Shown: piece after piece, positions 32,267 to 40,378 of the stretch
Position numbering within the stretch: the stretch's first letter is position 1
Layout: each line of letters starts with the position of its first letter
Source of the DNA: Thalassolituus maritimus
GTDB taxonomy: Bacteria > Pseudomonadota > Gammaproteobacteria > Pseudomonadales > Oceanobacteraceae
Assembly: GCA_913019975.1 (NCBI GenBank)
Contig: CAJWBH010000004.1
Location: forward strand, 151,623-215,622
Direction: 5' to 3'
DNA length: 64,000 nucleotides
Program-made: the position numbers and the translations under genes
Notes under the pieces: model-generated
The model's database searches: none
What the model saw: the letters and a program-made list of their open reading frames with translations, nothing else
Told to the model about the DNA's origin: nothing

Positions 32267-32665
32267 ATGCGAGCTTTAATTCTGACCGGATTACTGGGTT
32301 TTGCAACCCTTTCCGGCTGTACCTTCCCAGGTGTCTACAAACTCAACGTTCAACAGGGCAATATCGTTACCCAGGACATGTTGGATCAGCTGGAGCCCGG
32401 CATGACTGAACGTCAGGTCATTTACCTGATGGGCAACCCTGTCGCCAGAAACCCATTCTCAGATCAGCGCTGGAATTACATCTACACCCTCGAAGTGAGA
32501 GATAAAATCGCCAAACGCTATCAGGTTACGTTGCATTTCGACGACGCTGCGCTTTACAGCCACTACAGTGGTGAGATTCCGCCCGAAGAGTTCAGCGAAG
32601 AAAACCAGACCAGCGAAGTGCCGCCTGAAGAGCGCAACCCGACGATCCCGACCGTCGAAGAGTAA
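32267..32665 (+). CDS. bamE: Outer membrane protein assembly factor BamE
   Basis: Lipoprotein of the BAM complex that inserts beta-barrels. The 132-residue precursor has a lipobox (LSGC, Cys about residue 18) and the SmpA/OmlA domain: YKLNVQQGNIVTQDMLDQLE, PGMTERQVIYLMGNPVARNPF and WNYIYTLEV. The C-terminal tail is Glu/Pro-rich (PPEEFSEENQ and PPEERNPTIPTVEE) and probably disordered. Convergent with rnfH, which ends one base after the bamE stop. Confidence 0.95.
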   Translation: MRALILTGLLGFATLSGCTFPGVYKLNVQQGNIVTQDMLDQLEPGMTERQVIYLMGNPVARNPFSDQRWNYIYTLEVRDKIAKRYQVTLHFDDAALYSHYSGEIPPEEFSEENQTSEVPPEERNPTIPTVEE

Positions 32666-32971
32666 TTACCCTTCGGCTTTCTTTGCCTTGGCAGCGCGAT
32701 TGGCACGCGCCTGCTTAGGATCAATAATCAGGGGACGGTATATCTCTACCCGATCCCCTGCTTTCAGTACTTCAGTGTCAGGCGAACGCACTGCCTTACC
32801 GAAAATTCCAAACTTGGCGGCACTCAGATCCAGTTCTGGAAACTCGTCCACGATGCAGGATGCCTCAACAGCCTGAATCATGGTTGTGCCCGGCACGACA
32901 TCAATCGCGATAATTTTTTGCTTATCAGGCAAGGCGTACGCCACCTCAACCTGAATTTTTTCGTCACTCAT
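32666..32971 (-). CDS. rnfH: RnfH family ubiquitin-like protein
   Basis: A 101-residue ubiquitin-fold protein: MSDEKIQVEVAYALPDKQKI, then VPGTTMIQAVEAS, KFGIFGKAVRSPDTEVLKAG and DRVEIYRPLIIDPKQARANR, which is the family signature. Biochemical role uncertain; it pairs with ratA in many genomes. The ATG at 32969-32971 has AAGGAAAT before it and overlaps the ratA stop by 8 bases, indicating coupling. Confidence 0.93.
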   Translation of the reverse strand: MSDEKIQVEVAYALPDKQKIIAIDVVPGTTMIQAVEASCIVDEFPELDLSAAKFGIFGKAVRSPDTEVLKAGDRVEIYRPLIIDPKQARANRAAKAKKAEG

Positions 32972-33395
32972 ATATTTCCTTCGCGCGCTTAACAAACGCG
33001 TCGACCATCATTCCGGCTACCTGCTTAAATAGCGCTCCCATGGCGGCTCCGGCAATTCGGCTGGCCATTTCAAACTCAAGCTCAAGCGTTACTTTGCAGG
33101 CCTCATCAGACAGCTTCTGAAAGTGCCAGGTACCGGTGAATTTGCTGAATGGCCCTTCAACCAGACTGATTTTCATCGTTTCCGGGCGATTGAGTTCATT
33201 ACGCGTCGTAAAGCTCTGCTCAAAACCGGCTTTGGCGAGCGTTAGCCTGGCCTCGATAAAATCCTCAGACTCATCGATCACATGCGTCGATTCGCAGCCC
33301 TGAAGGAATTCAGGGTACCGACGCACGTCATTCACCAGGTCAAACATTTGCTCTGCGGTATGTAAAACAAGCGCGCTTCGCGATATTCGGGTCAT
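32964..33395 (-). CDS. ratA: RatA family START-like ribosome-association protein
   Basis: A 143-residue SRPBCC-fold protein (MTRISRSALVLHTAEQMFDL, VNDVRRYPEFLQGCE, GPFSKFTGTWHFQKL, AGMMVDAFVKRAKEI). In E. coli it is reported to bind 50S subunits and block association; relatives resemble mitochondrial coenzyme Q-binding Coq10. Either role is possible here. ATG at 33395 was chosen over a TTG three codons upstream. Overlaps rnfH by 8 bases. Confidence 0.92.
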   Translation of the reverse strand: MTRISRSALVLHTAEQMFDLVNDVRRYPEFLQGCESTHVIDESEDFIEARLTLAKAGFEQSFTTRNELNRPETMKISLVEGPFSKFTGTWHFQKLSDEACKVTLELEFEMASRIAGAAMGALFKQVAGMMVDAFVKRAKEIYE

Positions 33396-33440
33396 CTGAC
33401 TCAACCAACTGTTAATTCAATAGGGCACATCATTAAGGCC

Positions 33441-34916
33441 TCACAGAAGGCCATGATAAAACACGAATAATACCGCGAGCGGCGATACAACTCGAATCAT
33501 AAAGCGCCAGAGAGTAAGCAGCCGCTCACTTTTCATACGTGCTTCATCTGCAATGGCTCTGCGGGTCATAAACCACCCGACAAACAGAGATATCAGCACA
33601 CCGCCCACTGGCAGGAGGATGTTCGTCGTCAGGAAGTCGAGTACATCGAAGAAGGTTTTACCTTTCACTTCGTACTCAAGCCCACCTGTTGAGCCCAATG
33701 TTTCCTTCAAAACGGCGACATCCGCGTACAGTAAAAAGTCATCCTGCTGCACGTCACCTTCAGCATCGACTCCTGACACAGTAACGAAATACTGATGGTT
33801 CTCCCAGTGATTGAATGACATCACAGTACCCAACCCCATCACCCAGGCCAACGCGCACACGGCGATCGTGGCACGACCACGGCTGAACCCTTTCTCTACC
33901 GCCCAGGCAACAGCAGGCTCAGCCAATGAAATAGCCGAGCTCCAGGCTGCAATCGCTACCAATACGAAGAACACCGTGCCAATTACAATGCCGCCAGGCA
34001 ACTGACCAAACGCAATAGGTAATGTCTGGAACATCAGTCCCGGACCCGCACCAGGCTCCAGACCATTTGAAAAAACGATCGGGAAGATCACCAGCCCCGC
34101 GACCAGAGCCACCAGTGTATCCAGTGCGCCTACGGTAAGAATGGTTTTACCCAGTCTGGAGTTCGCTGGCATATAGGCTCCGTAAGCCATAATCGCGCCC
34201 ATACCCAGCGACAGCGTAAAGAATGAGTGTCCAAGGGCAGTGATAATCGCTTCCTGAGTCAGCTTTTCAGGCTCAAAACGAAACAGGAAATCCCACCCCT
34301 GACTGAACCCTGGGGTAGTCAGGCTGTATCCCAGCAGCACCAGCAACATCACAAACAGAAGCGGCATCAACAAACGTAGAGACGTTTCCAGCCCACGGTG
34401 AACGCCTCGTGAAATGACAAATCCGACGAGAAAAAGAAACAGTGTGTGATAACCAATCAGAGTCGCCGGATCTGCCAGCAAACCACCAAACAAGGCGCCT
34501 GCATCTTCGGCGCTGATATCTACAAAGGTGCCAGTCACCATCGCCTGAGAGTAATAAAGCGTCCAGCCAGCGATGACACTATAAAACGACAGAATAAAGA
34601 AACCTGCGACCGCGCCCATCCAGCCGATGCCCGAGAAAAACTCTGGCGCTTTGTACTTGGTAGTCAGGCGATGCATCGTATTAATCGGGCTCATCCGGGC
34701 CTTACGCCCCAACAACACCTCGGCCATCATGACCGGAATACCTACCGACAGAATGCACAGCAGATACACCATCACGAATGCCCCACCCCCGTATTCACCG
34801 GTGATGTAAGGGAACTTCCAGATATTACCTAATCCTACAGCCGAACCCACGGCCGCAAGAATGAATGTCCAGCGACTAGCCCAGATACCATGCATACCGC
34901 GCTTATCTGACGTCAT
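33441..34916 (-). CDS. Sodium-dependent transporter, NSS/SNF family
   Basis: Sodium-coupled secondary transporter of the LeuT fold. The 491-residue protein opens with the family signature [21 protein letters not shown] (TM1) and has about 11-12 hydrophobic segments, including [11 protein letters not shown] and [19 protein letters not shown] (TM6-like). A loop of about 60 mostly polar residues ([20 protein letters not shown] region) lies between two late helices and is unusual for the family. Start ATG at 34916 has AAGGA at the right distance. Substrate, probably an amino acid, cannot be assigned. Confidence 0.88.
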   Translation of the reverse strand: MTSDKRGMHGIWASRWTFILAAVGSAVGLGNIWKFPYITGEYGGGAFVMVYLLCILSVGIPVMMAEVLLGRKARMSPINTMHRLTTKYKAPEFFSGIGWMGAVAGFFILSFYSVIAGWTLYYSQAMVTGTFVDISAEDAGALFGGLLADPATLIGYHTLFLFLVGFVISRGVHRGLETSLRLLMPLLFVMLLVLLGYSLTTPGFSQGWDFLFRFEPEKLTQEAIITALGHSFFTLSLGMGAIMAYGAYMPANSRLGKTILTVGALDTLVALVAGLVIFPIVFSNGLEPGAGPGLMFQTLPIAFGQLPGGIVIGTVFFVLVAIAAWSSAISLAEPAVAWAVEKGFSRGRATIAVCALAWVMGLGTVMSFNHWENHQYFVTVSGVDAEGDVQQDDFLLYADVAVLKETLGSTGGLEYEVKGKTFFDVLDFLTTNILLPVGGVLISLFVGWFMTRRAIADEARMKSERLLTLWRFMIRVVSPLAVLFVFYHGLL

Positions 34917-35020
34917 TACCATTATCCTTATTCTGCGAAGGGGCTATTGTCCGAAATTTAAACGTTTGCCTCAAGCGCACCCCTCTGCCCTTCAGACTCA
35001 CTGTCAGTTATACTGACGCG

Positions 35021-35503
35021 ATGAGTAAAAAGAAAAAAGCCAATAGCGGCTCCTCAACAATCGCGCTGAACAAAAAGGCCAAACACGATTTCTTTCTGGA
35101 AGATAAGCTCGAAGCAGGTCTTGAGCTGGTCGGCTGGGAAGTGAAATCGATTCGTGAAGGCAAAGTTCAGCTGCTGGATTCCTTTATCGAGTTTCATCGT
35201 GGTGAAGCCTGGCTGCATAATGCCCAGATTACACCGATGACTCAGGCATCAACGCACGTTGTTGCTGAACCTCGCCGCCAGCGCAAGTTGCTGCTGCATC
35301 GTCGTGAGATTGAGCGTTACTCACAGAAGGTACAGGCGAAAGGTTATACCTGTGTCTGCACTGCACTCTACTGGAAGGGGCATCACGTCAAAGCCGAGAT
35401 TGCCCTCGCCAAAGGTAAGCAGAGCCATGACAAGCGCAACACGGCCAAAGACCGTGACTGGGCGAAGCAGAAAGAACGCATTATGAAGCACTCAGTGCGC
35501 TGA
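35021..35503 (+). CDS. smpB: SsrA-binding protein SmpB
   Basis: Binds tmRNA and delivers it to stalled ribosomes. The 160-residue protein has [60 protein letters not shown] and the basic C-terminal tail ([20 protein letters not shown]) that mimics an anticodon stem. Immediately upstream of ssrA on the same strand. Confidence 0.97.
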   Translation: MSKKKKANSGSSTIALNKKAKHDFFLEDKLEAGLELVGWEVKSIREGKVQLLDSFIEFHRGEAWLHNAQITPMTQASTHVVAEPRRQRKLLLHRREIERYSQKVQAKGYTCVCTALYWKGHHVKAEIALAKGKQSHDKRNTAKDRDWAKQKERIMKHSVR

Positions 35504-35529
35504 CAGCTCACTGCAACCTGTGCTATATT
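35500..35529 (+). promoter_or_regulatory. Predicted ssrA promoter
   Basis: CTGACA (35500-35505), an 18-base spacer and TATATT (35524-35529), overlapping the smpB stop codon and about 97 bases before the mature tmRNA 5' end. Confidence 0.5.
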
Positions 35530-35625
35530 AGCGACTGTTCTGGGGTTGAACTTCCACTAATTAACCCTATCTAAAGAACAAGGATCAGAAATGATCCAGC
35601 TCCTGGCTGAGAGCGACCAGAATTC

Positions 35626-35984
35626 GGGGATGATCTGGATTCGACGTTGATTACAAAGCTATGGGTGCATGCCGAGAGCGTACGACGATCTCGTAAATAA
35701 ACGTTGTACATTTAAATATTCGCAAACGACGAATCTTACGCACTAGCGGCCTAATAGCCCCGCTTACCTCCGAACCCGGGTTCCTGTAACCGGGGGACGA
35801 GGGCGCAGCCCTACAGGATCGTCCGGAGGCTTTGCTGGGAGCCAAAGGACTAAACGTAATCCAGCTCGTTCCGAACGGCCTGTCTCTCGGCCCGTGACGA
35901 ACTAAATCAATAGAGAAGACTAAGCATGTAGATCCTCTAGTGGAGGATTGGCGGACGCGGGTTCAAATCCCGCCATCTCCACCA
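35626..35984 (+). ncRNA. ssrA: tmRNA
   Basis: One-piece transfer-messenger RNA. The 5' end GGGGATGATCTGGATTCGACG pairs with the 3' CATCTCC-ACCA end, giving the Ala-tRNA-like acceptor; the T-arm is GCGGGTTCAAATCCCGC. The tag frame is 35722-35754: GCA resume codon, encoding ANDESYALAA followed by TAA TAG, one residue different from the E. coli tag. Follows smpB and ends at a strong terminator. Confidence 0.97.
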
Positions 35985-35991
35985 AACAAAT

Positions 35992-36028
35992 AAAAAGGCC
36001 CCACCTGTTTTTCAGGTGGGGCCTTTTT
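35992..36028 (+). terminator. Terminator of ssrA
   Basis: Stem AAAAAGGCCCCACCTG/CAGGTGGGGCCTTTTT with a 5-base T loop and following T-run, 8 bases past the tmRNA CCA. Confidence 0.9.
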
Positions 36029-36141
36029 ATTTGTCTGACGATTGTGATTCTGAATCGATCATAGTTCCGGGTTCTTCTGATTGCCTGGAGCAATCAGTAC
36101 CGCCGCAGGCGCCCGAAGGGGCTGGGCCATTGATGGCCCAG

Positions 36142-36258
36142 AGTACAATCCCGCCTCTGTCTCCGGCCGGGCCTTTTTATTTGTCTGAGGATCACAATTC
36201 TAAACTCATCCTATTCCCAATTTCTTCTCGCATAATTGCTCGAAGCAATCACACCGCA
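36142..36258 (+). repeat. Decayed duplicate of the ssrA 3' end and its downstream flank
   Basis: The stretch GTACAATCCCGCC...TCTCC at about 36143-36164 resembles the tmRNA T-loop and acceptor (GTTCAAATCCCGCCATCTCC). It is followed by GGGCCTTTTTATTTGTCTGA, identical to the end of the ssrA terminator flank at 36020-36038, and then by about 70 bases alignable to 36039-36105, including a GCAATCA...ACCGC end. It looks like a degenerate direct repeat, possibly an attachment-site scar. The rest of 36035-36248 holds no recognised gene. Confidence 0.7.
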
Positions 36259-37031
36259 ACCCGCTTATCCCGCGGCGCATACTCAAAAACATCAGAGTAG
36301 CAGTTCGCTTCAGTTAGCCCATACGGTGCCAGCTGATCAATAGTGCCATACACCATTCGAGGCGACCCACAGAGGTAAGCGACTGTATTATCTGAGACGT
36401 ATTGATCTTCCTGGATGACTTCGAAAATAAATCCCGTGCGCCCGTTCCACTCTGGATGTTCAGATTCGAGTATGGGTGTAAAACTGAGGTTTTCGTCCTG
36501 AGTTTCCCATTCCCGGAATTCTTCGAGCAGGTAGAAGTCATCAATATTTTTATTTGACCAATACAGTCTGACGTCTGCACTCGGATCTCTTGCTACTATT
36601 TCTTCGGCCAGACATTTTATTTTTGATATCCCCGACCCTGCCGCGACCAGCAGATGGGGTTGTTTCAGGTTGCTTTGTAAAAAAGCGCGCCCCATTGGCA
36701 GTGCCACGTTCAGGTGTTCCTGGCGGCCACAAATTTGCACAAGGCGACGTAACAGCTTTTCGGTGAACAGACTGCCGTTCTGTATGAAGAGTTGTAACCT
36801 GCCCGGTTGTTTACTGTCAGGTCGATTAGCGACCGAGTAAAACAAAGAGTGAGCCTGCCCATCAATATCGATATTCAACTGTAAATAGTGGCCAGCAATA
36901 TAGCGTAGGGCAGCATCTGTCGACGATTCCAGCTCCACCTGGAATGTGCCCCGGTTGAGGAAGCGTACACTCGCTACCCGGCACTCATGGGAATATCGTT
37001 CTGGTATGTCTACTGCAGCCACTTCACTCAT
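36249..37031 (-). CDS. NAD(P)H-flavin reductase-like protein (Fre/LuxG-type)
   Basis: A 260-residue ferredoxin-reductase-fold protein without an iron-sulfur motif. The FAD-binding beta-barrel (residues about 10-115) has LFYSVANRPDSKQPGRLQLF in place of the usual RxYS motif; the NAD(P)-binding half has LLVAAGSGISKIKCLAEEIV, VRLYWSNKNIDDFYLLEEF, AYLCGSPRMVY and the C-terminal YSDVFEYAPR typical of Fre/LuxG. It is divergent from metR and near mesX-mesD, so supply of reduced flavin to the oxygen-dependent MesX protein is plausible but inferred. Confidence 0.8.
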   Translation of the reverse strand: MSEVAAVDIPERYSHECRVASVRFLNRGTFQVELESSTDAALRYIAGHYLQLNIDIDGQAHSLFYSVANRPDSKQPGRLQLFIQNGSLFTEKLLRRLVQICGRQEHLNVALPMGRAFLQSNLKQPHLLVAAGSGISKIKCLAEEIVARDPSADVRLYWSNKNIDDFYLLEEFREWETQDENLSFTPILESEHPEWNGRTGFIFEVIQEDQYVSDNTVAYLCGSPRMVYGTIDQLAPYGLTEANCYSDVFEYAPRDKRVAV

Positions 37032-37150
37032 TATTCATCCACTCACGTTGTTAGGGCCTGTTAACACTAATTAAACAGGCCCTCGGTGCCCGCTTCCGGA
37101 CTCTGACCTCTGATGGTGGATAAGCTTAGAAAACTCGTTCAATGAATAAA

Positions 37151-37170
37151 AATGGTATATTTTCACCATT
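37151..37170. promoter_or_regulatory. Inverted repeat in the divergent metR/flavin reductase promoter region
   Basis: AATGGT-(8)-ACCATT within an AT-rich stretch 35 bases before metR; a candidate operator for MetR or another regulator. It does not match the MetR consensus TGAA-N5-TTCA. Confidence 0.35.
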
Positions 37171-37204
37171 CAATTACTTTTCTTCATCATTAGATGGATA
37201 AGCC

Positions 37205-38104
37205 ATGATCGAACGTAGTCATCTCAGAATCATTCAGGCCGTCGAAGAGCATGGCTCACTGACGGCCGCTGCCAGAGAGCTGTGCGTCACTCAGTCCGCA
37301 CTCAGTCATACGGTGCGCAAACTCGAAGACAACCTGGGAACGCCTGTCTGGCTTCGCGAGGGTCGCAGTCTCAGACTCACTCAGGCAGGCCGGTACTTGC
37401 TCAACATCGCCAACCGGGTGCTGCCTCTGCTCTTTCATGCTGAAGATAAACTGAAGCAGATGGCTATGGGGGAGCGTGGCACTCTGCGTATCGGGATGGA
37501 ATGTCACCCATGCTACCAGTGGCTCCTGAAGGTAGTGTCTCCGTTTCTGGACACCTGGCCTGATGTGGATGTCGACGTTAAACAGAAATTTCAGTTCGGT
37601 GGTGTCGGTGCCCTGCTTGACTATGAAATTGATCTGCTGGTCACTCCTGACCCGTTTTACAAAAGTAACCTGAGCTTTACCCCAGTGTTTGATTACGAAC
37701 AGGTACTAGTGGTGCCCAAAGATCATACTCTCACGAATCAGCCATTCGCGGAGCCAGAAGACTTGCGCAATGAGGTCTTGCTGACCTACCCCGTCGCCAC
37801 CGACCGTCTGGATATCTACTCACAGTTTCTGACACCTGCGGGAGTAGTCCCCAAGCAACATAAGACCAGTGAGACCACTGAGATCATGCTGCAAATGGTC
37901 GCTTGTCAGCGCGGTGTTGCTGCCTTGCCTCGCTGGTTAGCAGAAGAATATTGCCAGCGACTACCACTCGATGTTGTTCGCCTGGGAGAACAGGGTATTG
38001 CGAAGCAGATCTTCCTGGGGACGCGGGAAGGCGACGAGGAGATCGGTTATCTGAAGGCCTTTATTGATCTCGCGAAAGACTACGAGCACCCCTTTTCTGC
38101 CTGA
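37205..38104 (+). CDS. metR: LysR-family regulator MetR
   Basis: Homocysteine-responsive activator of methionine genes. The 299-residue protein has the N-terminal helix-turn-helix (SLTAAARELCVTQSALSHTVRKLE) and a MetR-like effector domain with LRIGMECHPCYQWLLKVV and LDYEIDLLVTPDP, FTPVFDYEQVLVVPKDH, close in pattern to E. coli MetR (IAIECHSCIQWL). Full length. It is divergent from a flavin reductase gene and upstream of mesX-mesD, which it probably controls. Confidence 0.88.
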   Translation: MIERSHLRIIQAVEEHGSLTAAARELCVTQSALSHTVRKLEDNLGTPVWLREGRSLRLTQAGRYLLNIANRVLPLLFHAEDKLKQMAMGERGTLRIGMECHPCYQWLLKVVSPFLDTWPDVDVDVKQKFQFGGVGALLDYEIDLLVTPDPFYKSNLSFTPVFDYEQVLVVPKDHTLTNQPFAEPEDLRNEVLLTYPVATDRLDIYSQFLTPAGVVPKQHKTSETTEIMLQMVACQRGVAALPRWLAEEYCQRLPLDVVRLGEQGIAKQIFLGTREGDEEIGYLKAFIDLAKDYEHPFSA

Positions 38105-38204
38105 GCCAGTGGAGGATTTACCCTACTTAGGTGTACGGCCATTTTCAGAGCCATGCTGGGTGGGGAGCCCTCGTCGCCCACCAACCCATTACAATCCCTC
38201 ATGC

Positions 38205-38224
38205 ATTGATTATATAAAATCAAT
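38205..38224. promoter_or_regulatory. AT-rich inverted repeat upstream of mesX
   Basis: ATTGATT-ATATAA-AATCAAT in the 238-base metR-mesX interval. Candidate operator or promoter-overlapping site. The same interval also has a GGTGGG/CCCACC hairpin at about 38159-38182. No cobalamin or SAM riboswitch consensus was recognised. Confidence 0.35.
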
Positions 38225-38342
38225 TTTACTCATATATAAAAAAGCGTAAAACGTGCTCTCAGATCGTATCCGAGACGGTATTGAGTCAGTTTCGGAACGA
38301 CGACATCGAACACTGAACCTGGGAAACGGGAGATACGCAGTC

Positions 38343-39317
38343 ATGAGTAACGGTTTTTCATACACGATCAAGCGTGTGATCTTTGATGAAGATTACACGC
38401 CCTCCGATGCCACGCGCGTCACCACTAACTTCGCCAACCTTGCCCGGGGTGAGCAACGCGAAGCAAATCTGCGCAGCGCCTTGCGAATGATTGACCGCCG
38501 CTTTAATGCTCTGGCTCCGTGGGATAACTCACGTGGCGACCGTTACTCGCTTGAGCTTGAAATTATTTCTGTCGATATTGATGTCGAGGGCAATGGCCAC
38601 GGCTTCCCCTCTATTGAGATACTCAAAACCAATATTATCGATCATAAGACCAATAAGCGTATCGAAGGGATCGTAGGTAATAACTTTTCGTCGTACGTGC
38701 GCGACTATGACTTCAGCGTACTGCTTCGTGAATACAATGCTGGCCAGAAAAAATTCAGTATTCCCGAAGACTTTGGCGAACTGCACGGCAAGCTATTTAA
38801 AGACTTTCTTAAGTCCGACACGTACAAAGAGAACTTCAGCAAATTACCCGTTGTCTGCCTCAGTGTTTCAGACACCAAAACGTATCACCGCACTGAAAAC
38901 CAGCACCCGGTTCTTGGGGTGGAATACACTCCGAATGAGACCTCGCTGACAGAACAGTACTTCCGAAAAATGGGCTTCGACGTCCGCTATTTTATGCCGC
39001 CAGACAGTGTCGCTCCACTGGCATTTTACTTTATCGGTGACCTGCTTACGGACTACACGAATCTGGAACTGATCAGCACCATCAGCACCATGGAAACCTT
39101 TCAGAAGATTTATCGGCCTGAAATTTACAATGCTAATTCCGCCGCCGGGTACGAGTATCAACCTGATCTGACACACAGTGATCACTCACTTACTCAGGTT
39201 GTGTATGACCGCGACGAACGCAGCCAGCTGGCAGTTAAACAGGGCAAGTTCGCCGAAGAACACTTCATTAAGCCGTACCAGAAAATTCTTGAAAAATGGT
39301 CAGCCGATTTCGCCTGA
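38343..39317 (+). CDS. mesX: MesX (DUF1852), partner of core methionine synthase MesD
   Basis: A 324-residue DUF1852 protein, starting MSNGFSYTIKRVIFDEDYTPS, with NFANLARGEQREANLRSALR, YSLELEIISVDIDVEGNGHG and LGVEYTPNETSLTEQYFRKM as recognisable blocks. DUF1852 proteins are known to be needed, with oxygen, for the folate- and cobalamin-independent methionine synthase MesD, but their chemistry is not settled. ATG at 38343 has GGGAGA upstream and is preferred to an in-frame start 30 codons earlier. Thirty bases separate it from mesD, indicating an operon. Confidence 0.88.
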   Translation: MSNGFSYTIKRVIFDEDYTPSDATRVTTNFANLARGEQREANLRSALRMIDRRFNALAPWDNSRGDRYSLELEIISVDIDVEGNGHGFPSIEILKTNIIDHKTNKRIEGIVGNNFSSYVRDYDFSVLLREYNAGQKKFSIPEDFGELHGKLFKDFLKSDTYKENFSKLPVVCLSVSDTKTYHRTENQHPVLGVEYTPNETSLTEQYFRKMGFDVRYFMPPDSVAPLAFYFIGDLLTDYTNLELISTISTMETFQKIYRPEIYNANSAAGYEYQPDLTHSDHSLTQVVYDRDERSQLAVKQGKFAEEHFIKPYQKILEKWSADFA

Positions 39318-39347
39318 ACTATTAACTGTATTCAGATAGAGCTAACA

Positions 39348-40376
39348 ATGAAAAAGCTACTTCCAACGTCAACGGCAGGCAGCCTGCCTAAACCCACATG
39401 GCTAGCAGAACCCGAGAAACTCTGGTCGCCATGGAAACTCGAAGGTAAAGCGCTGCTCGATGGGAAGCAGGATGCCCTACGCGTCTCGCTTCAGGAACAA
39501 CTGGCCGCAGGCATCGATATCGTCAGTGATGGTGAACAGACCCGCCAACACTTTGTGACCACCTTTATCGAAAATCTGAGCGGCGTCGATTTTGAGAATA
39601 AGAAAACCGTGCGTATCCGCGACCGTTACGACGCCAATGTACCTGGGGTGATTGGTCCGGTGAGTCGTCAGAAATCGGTGTTTGTTGAAGATGCTAAGTT
39701 TCTGCGCGGTCAGACAAGCCAGCCGATTAAGTGGGCTCTACCCGGGCCTATGACTATGGTTGATACCCTCTACGATGATTACTATCAGGATCGTAAGACA
39801 CTCGCATTCGAGCTCGCCAAGGCTCTGAATGAGGAGGCTCGTGAGTTACAGGCGGCCGGCGTTGATATTATTCAGTTTGATGAGCCAGCCTTTAACGTAT
39901 TCCTCGATGAGGTTAATGGCTGGGGCCTCGAAGCGCTGGAAATAGCGACGGAGGGTCTGACCTGTGAGACCGCTGTGCATATCTGTTATGGCTATGGCAT
40001 TAAAGCAAATACCGACTGGAAAAAGACACTCGGTGCTGAGTGGCGTCACTACGAAGCAACGTTTCCTGCGATTCAGAAATCCAGCATTAATATTGTTTCA
40101 CTTGAATGCCATAACGGCCGCGTCCCGATGGAAGTTCTGACTCTACTTCACGGTAAGAAGATTATGGTGGGCGCCATCGACGTAGCAACCGATACGATTG
40201 AAACGCCAGAAGAAGTCGCGGCGACGCTTCGTGAAGCACTGAAATACGCCGATGCCGATAAGATTTATCCTTGCACAAACTGTGGTATGGCCCCTCTTTC
40301 ACGGGAGACTGCACGTCAGAAGTTGCAGGCTCTGGCGGCTGGCGCAGAGATCATTCGCAAAGAACTGGCGGATTAA
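39348..40376 (+). CDS. mesD: Core methionine synthase MesD
   Basis: Transfers a methyl group to homocysteine without the N-terminal folate domain of MetE. The 342-residue TIM barrel corresponds to the MetE C-terminal half. Likely zinc ligands are visible: His211 and Cys213 (VHICYGYG), Glu253 (SLECHNGR) and Cys312 (CTNCGMAPL). The DIIQFDEPAFN motif matches MetE. Adjacent mesX and metR identify it as the MesD family. The methyl donor of this family is unknown. Ends 2 bases before the next gene. Confidence 0.88.
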   Translation: MKKLLPTSTAGSLPKPTWLAEPEKLWSPWKLEGKALLDGKQDALRVSLQEQLAAGIDIVSDGEQTRQHFVTTFIENLSGVDFENKKTVRIRDRYDANVPGVIGPVSRQKSVFVEDAKFLRGQTSQPIKWALPGPMTMVDTLYDDYYQDRKTLAFELAKALNEEARELQAAGVDIIQFDEPAFNVFLDEVNGWGLEALEIATEGLTCETAVHICYGYGIKANTDWKKTLGAEWRHYEATFPAIQKSSINIVSLECHNGRVPMEVLTLLHGKKIMVGAIDVATDTIETPEEVAATLREALKYADADKIYPCTNCGMAPLSRETARQKLQALAAGAEIIRKELAD

Positions 40377-40378
40377 AC

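Noticed and set aside
36016-36300. A 94-codon open frame with an internal peptide repeat (GPFYLS... twice)
   Set aside because: The peptide repeat is simply the translated duplication of the ssrA terminator flank; there is no ribosome-binding site, and it crosses a terminator.
38105-38342. A cobalamin or SAM riboswitch before mesX
   Set aside because: Methionine synthase genes often have one, but no B12-box or SAM-I-type conserved segment was recognised; only simple hairpins are present.
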